This document shows positions 9,775 to 19,879 of a stretch of DNA of 64,000 nucleotides, in pieces. Under the pieces are notes generated by a model, which searched no databases, was not told where the DNA came from, and saw nothing but the letters and a program-made list of their open reading frames with translations. Made by a program: the position numbers and the translations under genes. Source of the DNA: Metellina segmentata (taxonomy: Eukaryota > Arthropoda > Arachnida > Araneae > Tetragnathidae); contig OX375878.1 in NCBI GenBank assembly GCA_947359465.1, positions 93,525,377 through 93,589,376 on the forward strand, written 5' to 3'. Numbering within the stretch: position 1 is the stretch's first letter; each line of letters starts with the position of its first letter.

Positions 9775-10509
9775 TCAGCTTTCTGCTTCAAGGTTTACTT
9801 CAACGTATTGCATCATTTGTTTCAACATGGCTTCGTTCTCCCTTTCTATTTTCATTTCCTCTGCGTCCAAAGCTTCCTTCCGCTCATTCTCCCGATTGTC
9901 GCACTCTTCCTTCACCATCGGCAGCTTCAGTTCCAATTCCCGCCTCCCATCGTCCAGCCTGGACACCTTCCCCAAGAAGTCCGTCACTTCACATGTCAAT
10001 CGACTCGTCCCATCCGCCGACACCAGGGTCTTCTTGATGCCATATGCCAGCGCGCTCTCGTAGCCTTCCATCGCCGAACGCAGGGACAGCTTGGCCTCCA
10101 GGTGTACCATCCTCAGCAACCGACCCCTCTCCGGACATGTGACGCACTCTTGGCGAATCAGCTCCTCGAAGCACTGGTCGTAGAGTTCGTTGCGGATTGG
10201 ACAAACGCCGATTTCCCGAGCCTCGCGTCGCATCAGTTCAGCGTCCAACTTCTTCTGAAGGCGCGACAGGTCGCTGGACGTGGCTGGAACTCGGCTGATC
10301 TTCTGGTACCAGAAGCCATCGTCGTCTTCGGCAGTCTTGGGTGGTAGGAGAGTGTCCAGGATGTCGTTGGTACTCATTTCCATCAGCTCTTCTGCGTCCA
10401 CGGGTACCATCTTGTCCGCTTTGTGTCTGATTGCTTCGATTGATGCTTTTGCGGAGTGGCTGCGTGCTTTTTGAGGACTTTGGTACTGTACCAACGTAGC
10501 TGGGAACAT
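9775..10509 (-). CDS. DNALI1: Axonemal dynein light intermediate chain (DNALI1/p28-like), single exon
   Basis: Encodes 244 residues with no internal stop and ends in TGA. The family (Ax_dynein_light) is an inner-arm dynein light chain of motile cilia and flagella, so in an arthropod a role in sperm axonemes is expected. Visible landmarks are ILDTLLPP (50-57), FWYQKISRVP (67-75), REIGVCPIR (98-106), LYDQCFEELIRQ (109-120), CPERGRLL (125-132) and a charged, probably coiled-coil C-terminus (about 170-240). An in-frame Met lies 7 codons upstream at 10530. I chose the Met at 10509 because MFPATLVQYQSP lines up with the usual N-terminus of the family and the total length is close to the usual ~250. 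The whole domain lies in one exon, although this gene is normally split in animals, so a retrogene origin is likely. Two AATAAA signals follow the stop. The gene is more GC-rich than its surroundings and sits inside a long inverted-repeat unit (8167-11681). Confidence 0.9.
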   Translation of the reverse strand: MFPATLVQYQSPQKARSHSAKASIEAIRHKADKMVPVDAEELMEMSTNDILDTLLPPKTAEDDDGFWYQKISRVPATSSDLSRLQKKLDAELMRREAREIGVCPIRNELYDQCFEELIRQECVTCPERGRLLRMVHLEAKLSLRSAMEGYESALAYGIKKTLVSADGTSRLTCEVTDFLGKVSRLDDGRRELELKLPMVKEECDNRENERKEALDAEEMKIERENEAMLKQMMQYVEVNLEAES

Positions 10510-11154
10510 GATGAAAATATTAAGTTTCAAAAGATCAATTTACTAGAATAGCTGACATCCAGTTTGAGGATGAACTACGACGTTGGCTTCACCAGTCTTG
10601 TTCCGTTTCAAAAAATTAATATAGAATCAACTGTAAGATTACTTGATAAAGAATATAGTAGACTTCAAGTATGTGATGAACTACCACTTATGTTGCTTAC
10701 TATATACAAATACAAATACAAATATTGACGGTCTTCTAAGAACTCGTTATATGCGCTTGAAAACTGGTTAATTGGGTCTCGAATTAATTACAAATTCAAT
10801 TCGCCGATTCTTGAAAGTTGGTTGATATTGCTTTCTTCATGATCTATATATATAAAACACTAACGTACGTGGACCCGATATCGACGTTATTTGTGTATCG
10901 TCAAATGGCAACGATGGAGAGCTACAAGAAATGCTGAAGATAGAGATCGGTTAACATATTTATGTTTGAACTGATTTTTTATTTCTTCCCTTGATGCATA
11001 AGTAATTTATAAATACTTGATTGAAGAAATAATATTTAAAACATTTAATTTTACACTAAAGCGTAATTTTGACACCCGGTATCTGGCCACGTCAGAATTA
11101 ATGTTTACTTTTTTAATTTGATTTATAATTTTGTGTTTGGGTATTTGAGTTGAT

Positions 11155-11681
11155 TGCGAGATGTTGCGGTCATATTTGAGGATTCCCAAGTATTATAAAT
11201 ATGTGTTCTTTTTGTTAATAAATCATTATTGTCTCTGCCAATACCGTTGAAGAGTCTTTTGTCGCATTATTCTATTTCACAGTATATTCAGGAAGTCGAA
11301 ATTCAACACGTTTGAATAGAAACGTATGTGTTTTTTTTTTCACAATTCTGCATTTTTTCAAGGATTGTAATTTTATTTTTGTTGCATTATGTGTTCCGGT
11401 ATATTACTTATTGCAGAAATATTATTTAGGAGTTAGATTTTAGTGATTTGTCTATTTCCTACAAAATATCACTAGACATGGTTAGTTTTGTAGCGGTAAA
11501 TGTATATTTCGACCAACTTTCCTTAAATATTTGATTGAATACGCAATGATTTGAAGAATTATATTCCATAAAACAAAATAAAAAATACAAATCCAAACAT
11601 GTTTAATTTGGTGTGTAAAAAAGTTAAAAAAAAAAGCACTATTACAAACCGCCGAGCCCTAGCTGGCGCATCGCGGCTAGT
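11155..11681 (-). repeat. Right arm of the long inverted repeat
   Basis: Inverted partner of 8167-8697. Pairing begins near GAGATGTTGCGG and continues through the GC-rich end GGCTAGT. Confidence 0.85.
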
Positions 11682-11713
11682 AACAAGTAATTCTTAAGGC
11701 GCTTTCGCCCTTA

Positions 11714-12391
11714 GGGCGCCTTCACACGAAGGAGATCGATCTCTTAGACCGGTCGCTTGATATTGACACCAGGAAATGTTTACAGATTCATTTCCTGCGC
11801 ATAAACTATTTGAGCAAAGAGAAGCAAAACAAAATTTTTGACTGGAATTGTTTAGTTTCTTTTTTGTAAAATCAGCATCGTTACAGACAGATTGAAAATT
11901 TAAACGGATTTGAAATCTGCGGACAATTTTACACAAAATCGATACCTTAAATGTGATTTTCTTTAAATAAATAAATTTCAATTCCAACTTTTATATTTTC
12001 ACAATACGAATTTAGCCGCATTTGACGTAAATATAAAAGTTACAATAGAAATGTTATTTATTTAAAGAAAATCACATTTAAGGTATCGATTTTGTGTAAA
12101 ATTTTCCGCCGATTTTTCAAATCCGTTGAAATTTTTACTCTATCTTAAACGATCGCGAATATATAAACTTGTACTCGAGAATATAAAAGCTCTTTTGTTT
12201 TGTTTCTCGAATAAAATAAACCACGACATAAAAACGTCGCCGGCGACTGAACTTCCTCGGTGACTATTTTTTAGTCTCTCATAACGGTCTCCTGCTAGTC
12301 TTCTCGTGTGAAGTGCTCCTATGATTTCTATGTAAGTTCCGTCGCCTTCAGACCGGTCTGAGCGATCGATCTCCTTCGTGTGAAGGCGCCC
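11714..12391. mobile_element. TTA-flanked long-hairpin MITE (PIF/Harbinger-like by target site)
   Basis: Flanked by TTA at 11711-11713 and 12392-12394. The ends GGGCGCCTTCACACGAAGG and CCTTCGTGTGAAGGCGCCC are inverted. Pairing resumes inside (about 11900-11975 with 12055-12135, sharing ATCACATTTAAGGTATCGAT), so most of the element can fold back. Confidence 0.8.
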
Positions 12392-12479
12392 TTAGTGATC
12401 AGACATGGTGCAAAAACCTCTTCCAAACTACCACCAGTACTACGCGAAAGAAAATTTGCTTTTCCATTAAGGTCCGGTG

Positions 12480-12913
12480 CACACATCCGGTTTTCAACGT
12501 GCGGCGCCACTGCGGCACCGAAGCCCAGCTATGCACACATAGTCGTGAAATGACACACGAATTCATTTCGCGCCGTTTGCGATAATTATTCTATCGAAGT
12601 AAGCGTGTTTATTTAGCTTACTTGGTGTAAAAAAAAGTATATTTGAAACAAAATAGACGTGTGTTACTGTATACAACCATTTATTAATAATTATTTATAT
12701 TCCATTTGTTTATGAAAACAATGTACTTCAGAACGGAGACTCATGTGCGGCGCCGTGGGGAACTGCGGTATAAATTGCACTCAAGTTGGACGTGCGTCGT
12801 CCCAGCGGTGCTGGAGGCATGTGTGCACTCCATTGGATCTAATGTATCCCAGACCGCATTTGCGTTGAGGCAGCGGCGCCACACGTTGAAAAACCGAATG
12901 TGTGCGCCGGGCC
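12480..12913 (+). mobile_element. GC-rich-TIR MITE, copy 2
   Basis: TTA at 12477-12479 and 12914-12916. Ends are AGGTCCGGTGCACACATCC and GTGTGCGCCGGGCC. Same orientation and interior as 4499-4910. Confidence 0.85.
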
Positions 12914-13035
12914 TTAGATCTTCATTCCTCTTAGAGCAATACGGCACTTTGGTCTCCTTGATCTTGCTTATGATCTTTATTGATCTTAAAAATGATCTTA
13001 TTGTCTTTGTGGAAAAGATGATTAGATAAAGAAGG

Positions 13036-13262
13036 TATGTCGCACTGGAGCAACACGACGGACCATTGGTGAAGGTCCAGGATCAAACCCGAATCGAAAG
13101 ATACGAAGACACCACACAATTTTGAACTAAGGTCAGATGACGAGGTCACACCCGAACTTCCACGCCGCGCCAACGTGAGTAAATTTGAGGCCACGACAGA
13201 TTTAAAATGGACCAGTCCGCTTTTGAAAGATGACACAACCGTCTTTAGTTGGAGTTGTCGAA
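13036..13262 (-). mobile_element. SINE-B, lacking head
   Basis: The 3' end GTCGCACTGGAGCAACACGA through the body to the GACACAACCGTCTTTAGTTGG region; tRNA boxes are absent. Confidence 0.7.
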
Positions 13263-14177
13263 AGAAAGACATAACTTTTGTTTACGATCCAATCTCGGAA
13301 ATCTGTGTTAGGCTACATTACTGACTCTGGTTGCAACCAAATCCGGACATGCAGTAAAAAACAAGCGTCTGAGAATTGTCGCATTCCTTTACTATCTATC
13401 CGGATGTCACCAAACAAACACAATCCCAGATACACCTAATTTACAACACAATGCTCAAAACGAGCGCAAAAGAAACTCAGCAGTCGGAATCTTATCTCCA
13501 ATCCTGCCTCTTCCCGAAGCACCGGATAAGTCCTTCCAGCCATAAGGTAACGCGGCAACTATCTCTCAAACAATTAAACTCTCACTTAACGGCTTTTATA
13601 AATAGGTTTACAGCGGCCGTAGTTCCAGTTTCGACAATCGTAGGAGCCATCCACAATCACTCATCCAGTAAATCAGATGATCCCTAAGGAAGAGGCTCAA
13701 ACGCCCCACAATTACGACCAGCGCCCACTCGCTTTGCACAACAAGGGCTTTATCAGATTACGGCGAGTTGGGTGTCCTGACACATTTTCCACCGCGGAGA
13801 GATTGGAAAAAACTTCTTTGTGAGCAAAAAAATTACGTCTGACCCGCTTCAAAACCGAAAGTAACAATCGATCGAGAGGAGATTAAAATTCCAAATGGAA
13901 TAAAAATGGCGTTACCGAACGCGTGTTCTGTTTAGTCCTAATAGCGGCTGGAAAAAAGCTCACGCCTTTCGTTTTCCGTTGCCGCGAAAATAAAGAAATT
14001 GGTAACCCACTTTCTGCTGTTCAATAGACTCGGATCAAAATGTAAAAACTGAGTGTGCTTTGGCTTTTTTAAATCGGGTTTTAAGTTCTTTGTGTTTGGT
14101 TTTTGAAATTGCTTTGGTGTTTGCAGCAAATGCATTTCGAAATTGATGTTTATAGGGTTTAATAGATGTTCCAGGGA
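13263..14177. other. No supported gene
   Basis: Unique-looking; open frames of 65-103 codons with no recognised family. A pure GA microsatellite follows at 14178-14202. Confidence 0.4.
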
Positions 14178-14202
14178 AGAGAGAGAGAGAGAGAGAGAGA
14201 GA
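14178..14202. repeat. (GA)n microsatellite
   Basis: Uninterrupted GA dinucleotides. Confidence 0.95.
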
Positions 14203-14289
14203 TCTTTTCATTAATTGTGTGCGGGGATTTGCTACTGAAAATCAAACTTCCTTCAAACGTCTTTCATTTCTGAAAGACGCCCGGATGAA

Positions 14290-14790
14290 AGATTAACGAA
14301 CTAGCAACCGGATGGTTGCGAAAGCGAATCAAACCGACCATCTTGTACAAAGAAAGGTGCATAATAAGTCAGTCGTGGCCTCAAATCTCCTCGTGTTGGC
14401 ATGGTGTACGAGTTCGGAGATTGAGGTGCCAGTTCAGGTGGGATCTCGTCATCTGACCGTGGTAGAAAATTACGTGGTCCCCTTGAATCTTTCCCTTCTG
14501 GTATGATCCTGAACCGTCTACACATACCCGAGGAGTTTCTCGAGGTAGGTATTTAATTACCGTCGCACTGGAGCAATACAATGGGCTATTGACGAGTGTC
14601 AGGGATCAATCCCCGAAGAGAAATATCCGCGGTCAACACCACGTAATTTTGAACTACGGGAGGACATTTTTAGTCCACGACTAACTTACCTTGCACTAGT
14701 CTTTCTATACACGACATTCTGGTTGGGTTCGAACTTGCAACCCTCCGGTTCCTAGTCCGTTACTCTTCCAACCGAGCTACCGCGGCCTTT
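14290..14790. mobile_element. Two convergent SINE-B copies
   Basis: Plus-strand copy about 14290-14532 (CTAGCAACCGGATGGTTGCG head, body, truncated tail). Minus-strand copy 14543-14790 (tail GGTAGGTATTTAATTACCG; head ends GAGCTACCGCGGCC). Confidence 0.75.
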
Positions 14791-14825
14791 TTTCCAGTAA
14801 GGCAGGAGTAAAATGGCTATTTTAT

Positions 14826-14880
14826 CTTGACAAGGCATCTCGTCATTCGCAAAACTGATCAGATCTTGATCGTCAAAACT
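14826..14880 (-). repeat. Dispersed satellite-like monomer
   Basis: ATCTCGTCATTCGCAAAACTGATCAGATCTTGATCGTC, matching the 27103-28150 array unit with few differences (given here as the contiguous block 14832-14869). Confidence 0.6.
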
Positions 14881-14949
14881 AATTGGAGGGTTAATTGGAG
14901 AAAATATTTTATGTCTTTTTCATCATGTAATTTGGAACGAGGATCTAAT

Positions 14950-15050
14950 TTGGAACGACACCTGATCTGGCACCCACCCTTTTCTATACGACTATCGTCG
15001 GTAGGATTCGACCTTGCAACCATCCCGTTGCTACTCTTTTAACCGGGCTA
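14950..15050 (-). mobile_element. SINE-B fragment, internally deleted
   Basis: CACCTGATCTGGCACCCACC jumps to the head-proximal ACGACTxTCGTCGG and TTCGACCTTGCAACC. Confidence 0.55.
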
Positions 15051-15807
15051 CAAAACCAGCAAATTAACCTCACATGATGACTATTCTTTTAATGCACAAA
15101 TCTAGCAAACTTTTCTACCCACAAAGAATAATAAAAACTTTCGCTTCATGGATCTAGACTTGGATCCTTCTATTTGGAAACTATGCAATTATGCACACAT
15201 CCAAATTAATATATCAGTCAGACAAACAATTACGTTTTTTTCAACAAAAGTTGCCGAAACAAACAAAAAATGCTTCATTTACATATAAATGGCGTTGCAG
15301 GATTAGGACAGTTATTAGAATGGCACCTCATTTATCCGTTCGTTCTATTCCGAAAATTCAAAAAATATGTTCGCAAGTATGTGTAGTAGGGAAAGGAGGC
15401 CGATCCACAGTAGATGTTGACTCATAGTTCTGGAAAGGAATCTCAAACAATGATTGTAAGATAATTTTTATAAATTTTGAATCAAGCATCTACCAGTTGG
15501 TGAAAGAACAATAAAATTTGTACAAGAGAGCTTTTCTACTTTAAATTAAATTGATAAGTTTCATTGAAATTCGCATTCCATAGACAAGCGGCATTACGAT
15601 TTGGAACAGGTACTGTGTTTTATTCAGAAAAAATGACTGTCCCTGATGATGTCAAAAATTGACGTTTACATTTTCCTTTCGAAAAGTTATTAAATTTGTC
15701 GTATTACATTTTCCCTAAAATCATTTGAAAGGCTTAAAATATGACTCAAGTTTTGGACTTTTTGATGAATTCTGGAACTGCCTATTTGGTTAAGATTCAG
15801 ATATGTC
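15051..15807. other. No gene recognised
   Basis: AT-rich, only short open frames. Confidence 0.4.
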
Positions 15808-16028
15808 TCGAGTTGAAAACTCCATCCAAATACCACCGTGTACGTGTGCCCTGGTGCACGTTAAATCTGTTGTGGCATCGAATGTCCCAACGTTGTCATG
15901 GTGGGGAAGATTGGAGATCAGGATGCCAGTTCGCGTATGACCTAGCCATCTGACCATGGGTTCAAAATTACTGGTGTTGTCCTCGCATCTTTTTCTTCGG
16001 GATTGATCCCTCACCGTCTCCAATAACT
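15808..16028 (+). mobile_element. SINE-B body fragment
   Basis: ACCGTGTACGTGTGCCCTGG through TCTCCAATAAC; the head is degraded. Confidence 0.65.
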
Positions 16029-16031
16029 TTA

Positions 16032-16822
16032 AGGCCCGGTGCACTCATCCGGTTTTTCAACGTGCGGCGCCGCTGACGTTAAGCAAGTGCGGTTTGAGAT
16101 ACATTAGATCCAATGGGGCAGTGCACACATACATCGGGCACCGCTGCGGCGACGCACGTCCAACGCGTGTACAATTTGTACCGCAGCTCCCCACTGCGCC
16201 GCAGCTCGCCGCACACGCTTCTACGGTCTGAAGAACCTTGTTTTCATAAATAAACGGGCCGACCAACCGGTATAGTGGTTAAAGTATTAGGCCTCTAGAT
16301 CGGAAGGTTCCTGGTTCGAATCCGGGTCCGGGCATGGATGTTTGTAAACGCATGGTGTAGAGGCGGCTGGTGCACCTTAAATCTGTCGTGGCCGAAAGTC
16401 CTCACGTTGGGTTGGTGTGGAAGTTTGGAGAGTGGGGTGCCAGCTCAGGTGTTGCTTCGTCATCTAACCGAGGTTCAAAATTACGTGATGGTGTTTCGGA
16501 TCTTTCCCTTAAGGGATAGATCCGTCGTCAATAGTCCGTTGTGTTGCTCAAGTATGACGTTAACTAATAATTACCAATTACTATAAATAAATTAAATATA
16601 AATAATAATTAATAAATGCTTTTAACCAGTAACGTCTATTTTGTTTCACAGTATACTTTTCTTACACCAAGTAAGCGAACTAAACACGTTTTGTTCGATA
16701 GAATATTTATCGACAATGGCGCGAAATGAGTACTTGCGTCATTTTACGGTTATGTGTGCATAGTTGGGCTTGGGTGCCGCAGCGGCGCCGCACGTTGAAA
16801 AACCGGATGTGTGCACGGGGCC
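16032..16822 (-). mobile_element. GC-rich-TIR MITE, copy 3, split by a SINE-A
   Basis: TTA at 16029-16031 and 16823-16825. Orientation is opposite to copies 1 and 2. Without the inserted SINE and its duplication it would be about 454 bp, like the others. Confidence 0.85.
16255..16582 (+). mobile_element. SINE-A nested in the MITE, 9-bp target duplication
   Basis: ATAAATAAA at 16246-16254 and 16583-16591. The uninterrupted MITE at 39883-40323 shows the empty site (ATAAACAAATGG). Confidence 0.88.
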
Positions 16823-17089
16823 TTAGTGTTGCTTGTGACGTTAATTCAGCTACCTATCTGATGAATGTTGCATTGGAATCCTACGATATATAGTTTGAAA
16901 ACCGGTATTTAAATGCCAGTTTTGGAAATTGATGAGTAGTGTAGTTACCGAAACCATTAATACCAGTTTTCCCGTTTATATAAAGCATTTCAAAAGTTTT
17001 AATATCCTTTGCTAAGTATTTATTTTTTATCGTATTTAAAAGTATTAACCTTAATAAATAACTTACGAATATTTGCATTGTACTCGTGT

Positions 17090-17123
17090 TATAAAAGCAG
17101 CAAAGAGCCGTTCCTTCGTCAGT
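17090..17123 (+). promoter_or_regulatory. Candidate Pol II core promoter, copy 1
   Basis: TATAAAAG begins at 17090 and an arthropod-type initiator TCAGT has its A at 17121, i.e. TATA at -31. Confidence 0.5.
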
Positions 17124-17509
17124 ATTGAAGTCTATGCATGAATGTCGTTGGTATCGTGGCACCTAGGACTATACACGGGGATCGACTGTATCATTGTATC
17201 GGGGCCTAGATATACGGGTCGTTGGTACCGTGGTACAGAAGGAGTAGTTGGTATTGTGGTATGGAGAGCCATATATCATGGTATGTAGAGGGTCGTCGAT
17301 GTCGTGGTAACGGGACATAGACATGTTCGATTGTTGGTATCGTAGAACTAAGGTCGGAATGGGGTTGTCGGAATCGTGGTATCGAGTTCCGTACTTGGGG
17401 TTGTCGGTATCGTGTCTCATTGTGTGCTTTACTAAGTATTTATTTTTTATCTTATTTAAAAGTATTAACTTCAATAAATAACTTACGAATATTTGCATTG
17501 TACTCGTGT

Positions 17510-17541
17510 TATATAAGCAGCAGAGCCGTTCCTTCGTCAGT
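17510..17541 (+). promoter_or_regulatory. Candidate Pol II core promoter, copy 2
   Basis: TATATAAG begins at 17510 with TCAGT (A at 17539), TATA at -29; the duplicated counterpart of 17090-17123. Confidence 0.5.
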
Positions 17542-17995
17542 ATCGGAGTCTATGCATGAATGTCATTGGTATCGTGGCACCGAGGACTATCCACGGGGAA
17601 TGACTGTATCGTTGTATCGGGGCCTAGATATGCGGGTCGTTGGTACCGTGGTACAGAAGAAGTAGTTGGTATTGTGGTATGGAGAGCCATATCATGGTAT
17701 GTATAGGGTCCTCGATGTCGTGGTATCGGGGCCTAGACATGTTCGATTGTTGGTATCGTAGTACCAAGGTCGGAATGGGGTTGTCGGAATAGCGGTATCG
17801 AGTTCCGTACTTGGGGTTGACGGTATCGTGTATCATATCGAAGTATGTAGGTCGGTGTCGTGGTATGGGGGTATGTGCATGGGGACCGTCGGTTACATGG
17901 TATCAGGGCCCAAGGCCAAGGGCGGTTAAAGTGGAAAGGTGGCTATAATGCCAATCTATTTTCTCAAAAATATAAAAAGTTAAATCTTCATTGAT

Positions 17996-18166
17996 GGTAA
18001 TTGGTAATTTTTAATTAACGATTTTCTAGAGCAACACAACGGGCTATTAACCACAGTCCAAAGACAACACCACGTAATTGTGAACCACGGTCGGATGACG
18101 AAGCTGGCCTGAGCTGGCAATCCACTCTCCAAACTTCCACACCAACCCAACGTGAAAATCTTCCTT
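17996..18166 (-). mobile_element. SINE-A, 5' truncated
   Basis: Tail and 3' body only, ending at CACCAACCCAACGTGAAA. Confidence 0.7.
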
Positions 18167-18307
18167 GATATATCAGTAAATCTGAGCAAGATTTGCATAG
18201 AGAAAACAATGCATATTTGTGCAAGTCAAACAATGAGCCCTTGGAATACATGCTAGTAATTTAGGGGCCGTCATCTCTATTTGATACCGTCACCAGTCAT
18301 CTAACAT

Positions 18308-18352
18308 GGTCCGGGGAGGGGGGGGGGCAGAAGGAAAGAGGGGGGGGGGGTA
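18308..18352. repeat. G-tract region
   Basis: Several runs of 6-10 G separated by short spacers; could form G-quadruplex. Confidence 0.7.
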
Positions 18353-18844
18353 AAGTTATGGCTAATAGTTATTCAGATGTTTTGAACATTCAGTCTTCAT
18401 CTATGAACTAACAGACGGAAATAACGCCATGACAGCATCCGTCACCGAAGAGAAAAGTCATTACGCTTGCATTCGGAATTCGGATGACAGCTGATCTGAA
18501 CACGAAACACGGTTAAACAATTTTCGCGCACGTGTCCCCTTGCTATCCACTGAATTCATTAGTTTCGACATATGCCCGTATACGTTCAAATAAGCAGGCT
18601 CAGCACGCTTGAAAGCGCGTGTATAGTTTGCCTTTGTGATCCTTAGAAGTGGCGTCAGCTCACGTTACAATTAATTTATACCATACTGTTTTGAAGGATG
18701 CGAGTCGGTTTTAGTCGGGTATAGTTCCCTTGGAATTGGGTTGGCTGTCAACATAGCGGGTGACATATCCTTTAGCAGTATCGCTTGTTTGTTTGTTTGT
18801 ATAGATATTATATTTTAATCTTCCACACCACACCTTGTCCCTTA

Positions 18845-19018
18845 GGCCACGTTCACAAGAAGCGTTTCAACGCGCGTATGACGAAGCTAGCAAGGTCCCG
18901 CCATTAAATTATGTTTATTTATTCCTCTAATTCAAGTTACTATCTTTGCTACCTTGAAGAACCGGACCCAGATAGTCTCGCCAAACGCGCGTTTTACGCG
19001 CCTCATGTGAATGGGGCC
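18845..19018. mobile_element. Short TTA-flanked MITE
   Basis: TTA at 18842-18844 and 19019-19021. Imperfect TIRs are GGCCACGTTCACAAGAAGCG and CGCGCCTCATGTGAATGGGG (then CC). Confidence 0.65.
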
Positions 19019-19043
19019 TTACCCCCTAATCTCCTCTGTAAGG

Positions 19044-19384
19044 ACGGCCGATCAACAAGTATACTGGTTAAGGTGTTAGCCTCGAGATAGGAAGGTTCAT
19101 GGTTCGAATCCGGGTCCGGGCATTGATGTTTGTAAGCATGTGGTGTAGAGGCGGCTGGTGCACCTTTAATCTGTCGTGGCCGAAAGTCCTCACGTTGGGT
19201 TGGTGTGGAAGTTTGGAGAGTGGGGTGCCAGTTCAGGTGTTGCCTCGTCATCTGACCGTGGTTCAAAATCACGAGGTGTTGTCTTCGGTTCTTTCCCTTA
19301 AGGGATTGATCCCGGACCGTCGTCACTAGCCAGTTGTGTTGCTTCTAGTACGACGTTAATTAAAAATTACCAAATTACCAATTA
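19044..19384 (+). mobile_element. SINE-A, full length
   Basis: Head, body and ATTACC tail. CCTCTGTAAGG (19033-19043) and CCTCCGTAAGG (19385-19395) form an 11-bp duplication with one mismatch. Confidence 0.85.
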
Positions 19385-19461
19385 CCTCCGTAAGGCGGAA
19401 TTTTCAGCTGAAATCCTCACAGGTGAAACGGTGTTCGCCTAAGGCGTATAATCCAAGAGAA

Positions 19462-19812
19462 CATTTGAGGACACAACATATTTAACGTACACTCTGTGTA
19501 CAGGTATGGACTGTGGTTAGATCGAATCTCACTCGAAACCTTTCGGTCGCTAATCCACGACTCTACCAACTGGGCTACCGTAGCCCCTAACCTCCAGGTA
19601 GTTCGTCATCTGACCGTGGTTCAAAATTACGTGTTGTCCTCGGATCTTTCACGTTCGGATTGATCCCGGACCGTCGTCAGCAGAAGTTAATTGAAATACC
19701 TACTTACATATCTCGGTAGGTTGATAGGAATTTAATTAAAATCAAACTGGAAAAAACAACGGGCTATTGGCGACTGTCGGGGATTCAATCCGGAAAGATC
19801 TGAGGATAACGT
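19462..19812. mobile_element. Cluster of three SINE-B fragments
   Basis: 19462-19590 (minus, head-side half), 19592-19697 (plus, 3' half), 19722-19812 (minus, 3' end). Confidence 0.65.
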
Positions 19813-19879
19813 TTAATAATAATTTGTTTTGTGTGGAAACCCGCTTCACACTAGAATACAATTATTATTAAGTCAAATA

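Larger units (their letters stand above)
8167..11681. mobile_element. 3.5-kb unit bounded by ~530-bp inverted repeats, containing the DNALI1-like gene
   Basis: The left arm (8167-8697) and right arm (11155-11681) are inverted copies of each other, roughly 85-90% identical by eye. Outer ends read ACTAGCCGGGCTGCGCCGG on the left and, inverted, ACTAGCCGCGATGCGCCAG on the right. The flanks are AACAAT (8161-8166) and AACAAG (11682-11687), compatible with a 5-6 bp target duplication. The interior holds a SINE fragment, a compound hairpin and the dynein gene. No transposase is visible, so the superfamily is unassigned. It could be a foldback or TIR transposon that captured a gene, or two inverted TE copies flanking a host gene. 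Confidence 0.6.
17012..17850. repeat. 420-bp tandem duplication (two copies) with internal GGTATCGTGG-type repeats
   Basis: Copy 1 is 17012-17431 and copy 2 is 17432-about 17850; matching landmarks are offset by 420. The second half of each copy is a degenerate array of GTATCGTGG-like units. Minus-strand open frames here encode RYHDxDNP-like peptide repeats, which I regard as a by-product of the minisatellite. Confidence 0.85.

Noticed and set aside
9493..10347. 284-codon plus-strand open frame
   Set aside because: It is antisense to the DNALI1-like gene; its length comes from the GC-rich coding sequence on the other strand.
17169..17836. Minus-strand RYHDxDNP repeat peptides
   Set aside because: They are explained by the GTATCGTGG minisatellite; there is no start or flanking gene structure.
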